5,319 bases of DNA from Actinomycetota bacterium (GTDB lineage Bacteria; Actinomycetota; CADDZG01; WHSQ01): assembly GCA_019348445.1 (NCBI GenBank), contig JAHWJK010000006.1, forward strand, positions 1-5,319, read 5' to 3'. Of the stretch, positions 1-4,944 are shown one piece after another. Position 1 is the stretch's first letter, and each line of letters starts with the position of its first letter. A program made the position numbers and the translations under genes. The notes below the pieces were generated by a model. It worked only from the letters and a program-made list of their open reading frames with translations. It searched no databases and was not told the origin of the DNA.

Positions 1-390
1 TATGTGCGGGAGGCGCCGCCGGGACCCGCCGTTGATGTCGGATCCGGCGCCGGATTGCCCGGGATACCGCTGGCGATCGCGGATCCCGACCGCCACTGGC
101 GGCTGCTCGAGCCCCGAAAGCGGCGGGCTGCCTTCCTGGAGGAGGTGGTGCGCGAGCTCGCCCTGGGCAACGTGGAGGTGGTCGCGCAAAGTGCCGAAGC
201 TCTCGCGGCCTCAGAGGGTGCGACACACGCCGTGGCTACGGCCCGGGCTCTCGCCCCGCCTCCGCAAGCGATCGACATGCTGCGCCCTCTGGTGGTGCCA
301 GGTGGGGCGATCCTTGTCTTTGTGGGCGAGTCCGAAAGCGCCACCAAATACGCCGAAGTCGAGCCCGGCATCGTTAGGCTGGTCGTGTAG
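1..390 (+). CDS. rsmG: 16S rRNA (guanine-N7) methyltransferase RsmG, 3' part only
   Basis: The frame is open from the first base, so the gene starts upstream of the window; 129 C-terminal residues are present, ending at TAG 388-390. RsmG (GidB) uses S-adenosylmethionine to methylate N7 of a guanine in the 530 loop of 16S rRNA. The SAM-binding glycine loop is clear at fragment residues 11-24 (VDVGSGAGLPGIPL), followed by an LLEP segment at the end of strand 2, an FLEEVVREL helix and a TARALAP segment, all typical of RsmG. The usual KG after strand 5 is replaced by VGE. The part after it is short: about 24 residues remain where I recall about 45 in E. coli RsmG, so a helix and part of the last strand pair may be missing. 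The reading of the domain is secure; whether the short end is natural is not. The next gene, parA, begins 26 bases later, the usual order near actinobacterial origins. Confidence 0.92.
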   Translation, partial: YVREAPPGPAVDVGSGAGLPGIPLAIADPDRHWRLLEPRKRRAAFLEEVVRELALGNVEVVAQSAEALAASEGATHAVATARALAPPPQAIDMLRPLVVPGGAILVFVGESESATKYAEVEPGIVRLVV

Positions 391-400
391 GGAACCTTCT

Positions 401-409
401 GGAAGGAAG
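401..409 (+). promoter_or_regulatory. Ribosome binding site of parA
   Basis: GGAAGGAAG lies 7 bases before the GTG at 417 and is a good match to the 16S rRNA anti-Shine-Dalgarno. It supports GTG 417 as the parA start. No promoter-like pair is evident in the 26-base rsmG-parA gap, so parA is probably transcribed together with rsmG. Confidence 0.7.
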
Positions 410-416
410 TGGATCG

Positions 417-1418
417 GTGCCAACGGCCACCACTGAATGGAAGTTACTGGAATCTCGCCCGATCGGACGCGGTGAGACCCGGCTCGTCTCGGTCGCCAAC
501 CAGAAAGGCGGCGTCGCCAAGACCACGACGTCCGTGAACCTCGGCACCGCGCTGGCGCTGCGCGGGCACCGGATCCTGATCGTCGATCTCGACCCCCAGG
601 CGAACGCGACGACCGGGCTCGGGATCGACCGGCGGACCGTCGAGCGCTCGACCTACGACCTCCTGACGCGGGAGGCAACCGTCGGCGACGTCGTGCGACC
701 CACCGCGATCAAGAACCTGTCGGTCGTTCCGGCGTCGCTCGACCTTGCGGGCGCGGAGATCGAGCTAGCGGGAGCAATGGCGCGGGAGAAGCGGCTTGCG
801 GAGGCGTTGGAGACGGCGCGGGGCGACTACGAGATCGTGTTCCTCGATTGCCCTCCGTCGCTCGGACTTCTCACGGTGAACGCGCTCGCGGCGGCCGGAG
901 ACCTGATCGTTCCGGTCCAGTGCGAGTACTACGCGCTCGAGGGGCTCGGTCAGTTGGTCGAAACCGCCGATCGTGTGAGGCGCTCACTCAACCCGAATCT
1001 ACGCGTCGCGGGTTTCGTGCTCACGATGTACGACGGCCGCACGAAGCTGTCGAGTCAGGTCGCCGACGAAGTTCGTTCGCACTTCGGTGATCTCGTGTAC
1101 TCATCGATCATCCCGCGCAGCGTGAGGCTGTCGGAAGCACCTTCTTACGGAGAGCCGGTGGTGACGCTCGATCCGTCGTCGCGCGGCGCGGTGTCCTATC
1201 GCAAGCTCGCCGCGGAGGTAGAGGACCGGTACGGCTTGGAGGTCCATGTCCCACCGCCACCGGAGAAGAAGCCCCAACCAGCGGCCGTCGAAGATCCACC
1301 TGCGGTCGTTGAAGGGCAGCGAGGACCGAAAGGGCGCGGCTACGGCACGACCGCGCCCGAACCTCAAGGGATCGACGAGGCGTTTCCTCGTCCTGAGTTC
1401 TGGACGGTGTATCGATGA
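417..1418 (+). CDS. parA: Chromosome partitioning ATPase ParA (Soj)
   Basis: ParA is a deviant Walker ATPase. With ATP it dimerises and coats the nucleoid, and ParB-parS complexes trigger hydrolysis and so move the origin. The 333-residue product has the deviant Walker A loop at 30-38 (KGGVAKTTT, signature Lys30 and Lys35), Walker A' at 57-61 (DLDPQ), Walker B with D144 in LDCPPSLG, the VQCEYYALEGL segment at 167-177, and a TKLSSQV segment near the region used for DNA binding. The loop has Ala34 where Soj has Gly; this KGGVAKTT form is known in actinobacterial ParA-like proteins. About 20 residues precede the core. From about residue 277 a 57-residue proline- and glycine-rich tail extends past the end of ordinary Soj (about 253 residues). 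The start is GTG with a strong ribosome binding site. The TGA stop overlaps the parB ATG by 4 bases, so the two are translationally coupled. Confidence 0.95.
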   Translation: MPTATTEWKLLESRPIGRGETRLVSVANQKGGVAKTTTSVNLGTALALRGHRILIVDLDPQANATTGLGIDRRTVERSTYDLLTREATVGDVVRPTAIKNLSVVPASLDLAGAEIELAGAMAREKRLAEALETARGDYEIVFLDCPPSLGLLTVNALAAAGDLIVPVQCEYYALEGLGQLVETADRVRRSLNPNLRVAGFVLTMYDGRTKLSSQVADEVRSHFGDLVYSSIIPRSVRLSEAPSYGEPVVTLDPSSRGAVSYRKLAAEVEDRYGLEVHVPPPPEKKPQPAAVEDPPAVVEGQRGPKGRGYGTTAPEPQGIDEAFPRPEFWTVYR

Positions 1419-2323
1419 ACAAACGTGGTCTCGGGCGCGGTCTAGACGCGCTTTTACCGTCGGCTCCTTCGGTCGCGGAGAGCGACGAAGGATCCGGTTC
1501 TCTGAGAGAGGTGTCGGTCGGCGCGTTGACGCCGAACCCGCGTCAACCGCGGTCGGATTTCGATGAAGACGCGCTGCAGGAGTTGACGTCGTCGATCGAA
1601 ACGCTCGGCATCTTGCAGCCGTTGCTCGTGCGCGAGCTGGGACCAGGACGCTACGAACTCGTGGCGGGGGAGCGACGGTGGCGTGCAGCTCAGCGCGCCG
1701 GTATCGAGACCGTTCCGGTTCTCGTCGTCGAGACCGATGAGCGCGGGTCGCTGGAGCGCGCTCTCGTAGAGAACGTTCATCGGCAGGACCTGAACCCGAT
1801 CGAAGAAGCCGCTGCTTACCGGCAGTTGCTCGATGAAGGTGGACTAACGCAGGAAGCGTTGGGGGAGCGCGTCGGTAAGAACCGGGTCACGATCTCGAAC
1901 GCGATGAGGCTGTTGGATCTGCCGGTTTCGGTGCAACGCATGATCGCGGAGGGGCGTCTGACGGGGGCACACGGCAAGGCGCTACTCGCACTCGAAGGCA
2001 ATGCATTCCTGGAGAGGCTGGCGCGTCGTGCCGCAGATGAGCGGTGGTCTACGCGCGAAACGGAAGAGCACGTCCGGCGCTACCAGTCGATGTCGACAAC
2101 CACCCGATCGACGTCCACGAAGTCATCGGAAGAATCCGCGGCCGCGCTCGACGCGCAGCGCCGGCTGGCGGGACATCTGCAGACGCGGGTTCGCGTCGAG
2201 GTCGGCAAACGGAAGGGTCGCATCGTGCTGGACTTCGTCAGCGTTGATGAGCTCGAACGCATCACGAACCTCATCACCGGGGCTCAGGACGGGCCTTCGC
2301 ACACCGCCGCGATACCGAGCTAA
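1415..2323 (+). CDS. parB: Chromosome partitioning protein ParB (Spo0J), CTP-dependent DNA clamp
   Basis: ParB binds parS sites near the origin, loads as a CTP-dependent sliding clamp, and stimulates ParA. The 302 residues show the whole chromosomal ParB layout. The N-terminal ParA-stimulating motif is at 3-14 (KRGLGRGLDALL). The ParB/Srx CTPase domain spans about 32-135, with NPRQPR at 41-46, the CTP-binding GERRWRAA at 85-92 and ENVHRQDLNPIEEA at 119-132. A helix-turn-helix region for parS recognition covers about 144-190 (LTQEALGERVGKNRVTISN). A Ser/Thr-rich linker runs about 225-241, and the C-terminal dimerisation domain about 246-290. The ATG overlaps the parA stop (ATGA) and has no clear Shine-Dalgarno, so initiation probably depends on coupling. 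At its 3' end the TAA overlaps the stop codon of the convergent cwlM gene by 4 bases. No motif is missing. Confidence 0.96.
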   Translation: MNKRGLGRGLDALLPSAPSVAESDEGSGSLREVSVGALTPNPRQPRSDFDEDALQELTSSIETLGILQPLLVRELGPGRYELVAGERRWRAAQRAGIETVPVLVVETDERGSLERALVENVHRQDLNPIEEAAAYRQLLDEGGLTQEALGERVGKNRVTISNAMRLLDLPVSVQRMIAEGRLTGAHGKALLALEGNAFLERLARRAADERWSTRETEEHVRRYQSMSTTTRSTSTKSSEESAAALDAQRRLAGHLQTRVRVEVGKRKGRIVLDFVSVDELERITNLITGAQDGPSHTAAIPS

Positions 2324-3372
2324 CGCGTTTCAGCCAGTTCGAAGAAGCGTCTGACACCGGCGGCGATCGCGTCGGCGACGCTACTCAAGAACTCGTGGTC
2401 CTCGAGGCGCTTCGCCTCGTCCGGGTTCGTGATGAAGATCGGTTCTACCAACACCGCCGGCATCCTGGTCTCTCGCAGGACCGGGTAGGAGCGGGCGTGG
2501 CTGCGGCAATCTCTTAGGCCGAGCTGCACGAGTTGTTCTTGGATCTGCTCCGCCAGGTTCTCGCCGGCGCGCGACCCGCCGAAGTAATAAGTAGACGTTC
2601 CTTCCGCGGTCGGTTCGGCGTGTTCGTTGAGGTGGATCGACAGGAAGACGTCCGCGTCGACCTCGTTTGCTCTCATGGCTCGCTCGCTCATGTCGGGTGC
2701 TTCGGGTTCGGTTCTCGTGAACCGAACCTTCGCGCCCAGCGACGCGAGACGGTCGGCGAGGCGCGTCGCGATCGCCCAGCACGTGTCTGCTTCGTTCGTC
2801 CCGCGCGACGTGACAGCGCCCCGGTCATCGCCTCCGTGACCGGGATCTATGACGACCATCGCGGCCGCTATGCCGCGTTTCTCCATGCGGCGCAGCTCCT
2901 CGCGCAGATGCGCCGACGTGCCCGGCCGGTCGACTCGCAGGCCCATCAAAGCGGCGTGGCTAACGAGGCCGAAGATGCCGTCGCCCGCGACGCCATACTC
3001 CTTCTGGAACGCGCGCACGGCGCGGTCGGTGGCCACACCGAAGATGCCGTCCTCCTTCCCGGCATCGAAACCAAGTGCATTGAGCCGGGCTTGCAAGCTG
3101 GCGATGTCGTCGCCCCGCATCGGCGGATGTTTGAGGTACAGGTCGCGATCGCCGAGGTACCACGACGCTTCGACGATCTGGTTCCACGTGTCGGGGCCGA
3201 CGATCCCATCGACGAGGATGCTGCGGTCCTGCTGGAACGCGCGTACTGCGGCGGTCGTGCTCGGGCCGAAGAACCATCCTTCGTCCTCGATCTTGTATCC
3301 GAGGGCGCGAAGGCGGGACTGAACGTCCGCGACCTCCTTCGAGCGGTCGCCTTCGCGGATCAGGTCTGTCAT
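2320..3372 (-). CDS. cwlM: CwlM-like N-acetylmuramoyl-L-alanine amidase homologue without signal peptide
   Basis: The 350-residue product has two PG_binding_1 repeats (about 8-68 and 87-145; both carry RAFQ, followed by GIVG or GIFG) and an Amidase_3 domain (about 172-346). The metal site looks complete: H179 in DPGHGG, E194, H247 in SIHLNE, and catalytic E310 in VEPIFITN. Amidases of this family cut the lactyl-amide bond between MurNAc and the stem peptide. The two repeats, a GDD-ASLQARL stretch, a YLGDRDLY stretch and GLRDCRSHAR ... TRMP near the end match, from memory, M. tuberculosis CwlM, a cytoplasmic regulator of MurA with a decayed metal site. Neither a signal peptide nor a membrane helix is present. 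The frame stays open to 3753, but ATG 3372 is chosen: it follows a GGAGG and overlaps the M23 stop as ATGA, and the upstream extension would only shadow the M23 gene. Position next to parB also fits cwlM. Orthology is likely; whether it is an enzyme or a regulator here is open. Confidence 0.88.
   Translation of the reverse strand: MTDLIREGDRSKEVADVQSRLRALGYKIEDEGWFFGPSTTAAVRAFQQDRSILVDGIVGPDTWNQIVEASWYLGDRDLYLKHPPMRGDDIASLQARLNALGFDAGKEDGIFGVATDRAVRAFQKEYGVAGDGIFGLVSHAALMGLRVDRPGTSAHLREELRRMEKRGIAAAMVVIDPGHGGDDRGAVTSRGTNEADTCWAIATRLADRLASLGAKVRFTRTEPEAPDMSERAMRANEVDADVFLSIHLNEHAEPTAEGTSTYYFGGSRAGENLAEQIQEQLVQLGLRDCRSHARSYPVLRETRMPAVLVEPIFITNPDEAKRLEDHEFLSSVADAIAAGVRRFFELAETR
2403..2419. repeat. 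Short perfect hairpin in the 3' end of cwlM, just past parB
   Basis: CGAGGCG (2403-2409), loop CTT, CGCCTCG (2413-2419). It lies 80 bases after the parB stop and codes for the DEAKRLED region of CwlM on the other strand. There is no T-run after it on either strand, so it is not a classical intrinsic terminator, though a GC-rich stem here might still slow or end the parB transcript. Confidence 0.4.
2705..2728. repeat. Perfect inverted repeat, 10-base arms, 4-base loop, inside cwlM
   Basis: GGTTCGGTTC (2705-2714), spacer TCGT, then its exact reverse complement GAACCGAACC (2719-2728). It sits in codons for the RFTRTEPE region of the amidase domain. Its central 16 bases (2709-2724) match the parS consensus at 11 of 16 positions. 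It could be a hairpin in RNA, a protein-binding palindrome, or chance from coding constraint. Confidence 0.6.
2820..2844. repeat. Perfect 8-base inverted repeat over the zinc-motif codons of cwlM
   Basis: CCCGGTCA (2820-2827), 9-base loop, TGACCGGG (2837-2844). It covers the codons of DPGHGGDDRG. The similarity of the arms is largely what the codons for D-P-G-H and D-D-R-G allow, so a separate function is doubtful. Confidence 0.35.
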
Positions 3373-3971
3373 TGCGCCTCCGACACCGATTGCCGGTACA
3401 GCTTTCTCATGAGCGGATAGGGGTTGATCCACCTGCCATCCGTCTCTTGGATCCCGAGATGCAGATGGTAGGTGAACTCGTCGGAGTGGCCGGGGGTTGC
3501 TCCGTAGCCCGTGTTCCCCACCTCGCCGATCACCGTCCCCGCCTCGACGCGGTCGCCCATCCCCAGACCGGGCGCGAAGCGACGCATGTGCGCGTAGAAC
3601 CAGTACCGGCCGTCGTCTCCCCTGATACCGACACGCCACCCCGAGTAGAACAGCCACCCGATCTCCTCGACCGTGCCCGGGTAAACCGCATGGATCGGCG
3701 TACCCGGCTCGGCGAAGATGTCGTTGCCTTCGTGGACGCCGTCCTGGACCCATCGCCTCGTGGTGGCGTCGAAGCGCATCCTCGGTGCATGCCAGTCATC
3801 GGTGAAGTTGATGACCGAGAACCAGGTGGACCGTGCGACCGGAAACGTCATGTCCTCGATCACCACCGGGCGGAGGTAACCCTCGGATGCGCGGCTCGGC
3901 GCGGCGAAAGCGACGGCAACGACGACAAGCAGGAGATAGCGCGCGACCTTCAGGGCTGCAGCCCCGATCAA
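3369..3971 (-). CDS. Secreted M23 (LytM-type) zinc metallopeptidase
   Basis: M23 peptidases cut peptide cross-links of peptidoglycan or, when inactive, activate amidases. With the TTG start at 3971 the product has 200 residues. K8 and R11 precede a hydrophobic run (12-24, YLLLVVVAVAFAA) and a likely signal peptidase I site after S-R-A28, so it should be exported. The M23 core covers about 78-184: HEGND gives predicted ligands H80 and D84, YAHM gives H128, and HLH at 169-171 gives H169 and H171. GTPIHAVYPGTV and GDRVEAGTVIGEVGNTG are also typical, so the site looks intact. There is no lipobox cysteine. The TTG overlaps the trxB stop (TTGA), which fits the other junctions; the alternative ATG at 4022 would add 17 Arg-rich residues and a 55-base overlap. 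The 3' end overlaps cwlM by ATGA. Its partner is probably the cell wall remodelled by the same operon; the substrate bond is unknown. Confidence 0.86.
   Translation of the reverse strand: MIGAAALKVARYLLLVVVAVAFAAPSRASEGYLRPVVIEDMTFPVARSTWFSVINFTDDWHAPRMRFDATTRRWVQDGVHEGNDIFAEPGTPIHAVYPGTVEEIGWLFYSGWRVGIRGDDGRYWFYAHMRRFAPGLGMGDRVEAGTVIGEVGNTGYGATPGHSDEFTYHLHLGIQETDGRWINPYPLMRKLYRQSVSEAQ
3377..3381 (-). promoter_or_regulatory. Ribosome binding site of cwlM
   Basis: On the minus strand GGAGG stands 4 bases before ATG 3372, inside the last codons of the M23 gene. It decides the cwlM start against the longer open frame upstream, and suggests cwlM has its own ribosome entry in addition to coupling through the ATGA overlap. 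Confidence 0.7.
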
Positions 3972-4897
3972 CCGTCGTGCTGGGCTTCTAGGTAACGCTC
4001 GGCATCGATAGCGGCCATGCATCCCATCCCTGCTGCGGTGATCGCTTGCCGGTAACGAAAGTCGACCACGTCGCCTGCCGCGAAGACGCCCGGTACGGAT
4101 GTCTCGGTGCCCTCTCGTTTGGTGACGATGTACCCGCCCGATAGCTCGAGTTGGCCTTCGAACAGCGAACTGTTCGGTGTGTGGCCGATCGCGACGAAAA
4201 CACCGCCGGCCGCTATCTCAGACTCGTCTCCCGTCCTGACGTTCTTCAGTCGCGCTCCCGCGACCTTGCCGTTACCGAATATCTCTGTCAGAACAGAGTC
4301 CCAGATGAAGTCGATCTTCGGATTGTTCAGCGCGCGGTCCTGCATGATCTTCGATGCGCGCAAGGTGTCGCGCCGGTGAACGACGGTCACCTTCGAAGCG
4401 AACTTCGTTAGGAAGATCGCCTCCTCCAAAGCGGAGTCTCCGCCCCCGACGACGAGCAGTTCCTGATCGCGGAAGAAGAAGCCGTCGCAGGTGGCGCACG
4501 TCGACACACCGTGCCCGAGGAGTTCCTTCTCGCCCGGTACTCCGAGCATCCGCGCCGACGCTCCGGTCGAGATGATGACCGAGTGGGCGGTGAAGGACTG
4601 GTCGCTCGTCTTCACCTCGAACGGCGACGTCGAGAAGTCGACGCTAGTGACGTTGTCGGTCAGGAACTCCGTGCCGAACCGACCCGCCTGTTTCCGCATG
4701 CGTTCCATCAGCTCCGGCCCCATGATCCCGTCGATGAAACCGGGATAGTTCTCGACCTCGGTTGTGAGCATGAGCTGCCCGCCCGCTTCGACACCTTCGA
4801 TCATCAGCGGCTGGAGGTTCGCCCGCGCCGCATACACGGCCGCGGTTAGGCCGGCCGGCCCCGAACCGATGATCACGACGTCGCGCGTTTTTTCCAT
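3968..4897 (-). CDS. trxB: Thioredoxin-disulfide reductase (NADPH)
   Basis: TrxB is a cytoplasmic homodimeric flavoenzyme that passes electrons from NADPH through FAD and a Cys pair to thioredoxin. The 309 residues match the low-molecular-weight family in length. Visible are the FAD-binding GSGPAG at 11-16, ENYPGF at 49-54, the redox pair CATC at C134/C137, the NADPH loop GGGDSALEEA at 151-160, the NADPH-preferring HRR at 174-176 with R180, and the C-terminal FAD contacts AAGD at 273-276 and RQAITAAG at 283-290. The ATG at 4897 has a GGTAGG 8 bases upstream. The stop overlaps the M23 TTG start. In mycobacteria a thioredoxin gene (trxC) follows directly; here none is in the window. The HRR and CATC together argue against a ferredoxin-NADP reductase relative. 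Confidence 0.96.
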   Translation of the reverse strand: MEKTRDVVIIGSGPAGLTAAVYAARANLQPLMIEGVEAGGQLMLTTEVENYPGFIDGIMGPELMERMRKQAGRFGTEFLTDNVTSVDFSTSPFEVKTSDQSFTAHSVIISTGASARMLGVPGEKELLGHGVSTCATCDGFFFRDQELLVVGGGDSALEEAIFLTKFASKVTVVHRRDTLRASKIMQDRALNNPKIDFIWDSVLTEIFGNGKVAGARLKNVRTGDESEIAAGGVFVAIGHTPNSSLFEGQLELSGGYIVTKREGTETSVPGVFAAGDVVDFRYRQAITAAGMGCMAAIDAERYLEAQHDG

Positions 4898-4905
4898 CTC
4901 GTCAA

Positions 4906-4911
4906 CCTACC
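4906..4911 (-). promoter_or_regulatory. Probable ribosome binding site of trxB
   Basis: On the minus strand GGTAGG lies 8 bases before ATG 4897, a moderate Shine-Dalgarno match with good spacing. The rest of the 47-base gap (4898-4944) holds no clear terminator or promoter, so trxB is probably read through from the upstream gene. Confidence 0.5.
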
Positions 4912-4944
4912 AACGGGAATGCGCCACGCCCTGTTCCTGAGAGG

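Noticed and set aside
42..55. Perfect 14-base palindrome ATCCGGCGCCGGAT
   Set aside because: It is the coding sequence of the glycine-rich SAM loop (GSGAG), where repeated GGC/GCC-type codons make such symmetry likely.
2..436. Overlapping + frame of 144 codons across rsmG
   Set aside because: The SAM-binding loop and other RsmG motifs are in the other frame; this one is Arg/Ser/Pro-rich and without motifs.
211..678. Minus-strand frame across the rsmG-parA junction
   Set aside because: Antisense to two recognised genes and low-complexity Arg/Ser-rich.
2971..3051. Direct repeats of GAAGATGCCGTC (2971-2982 and 3040-3051), and of CTGGAACGCGCG at 3004 and 3232
   Set aside because: They encode the same DGIFG and RAFQ positions of the peptidoglycan-binding repeats, so they reflect protein-level repetition.
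3181..3194. CACGTG with a GTTC left flank, considered as a parS half-site
   Set aside because: The right flank (TCGG) does not match at all; only about 9 of 16 consensus positions agree and there is no palindrome.
2533..3420. Long open frame of 295 codons on the + strand, opposite cwlM
   Set aside because: It is antisense to a gene with clear domains and an intact active site. Its product is Arg/Ala/Val-rich with no recognisable motif, as expected from a GC-rich shadow frame.
3373..3753. N-terminal extension of the cwlM frame
   Set aside because: It overlaps the whole C-terminal half of the M23 gene, is Arg/Gly-rich without domain features, and the ATG at 3372 has GGAGG and an ATGA junction.
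3372..3995. Open frame of 207 codons on the + strand, opposite the M23 gene
   Set aside because: Antisense shadow of a gene with signal peptide and metal ligands; no motif and no ribosome binding site.
4849..4860. GGCCGGCCGGCC tract
   Set aside because: Explained by the codons of the FAD-binding GPAG loop of TrxB.
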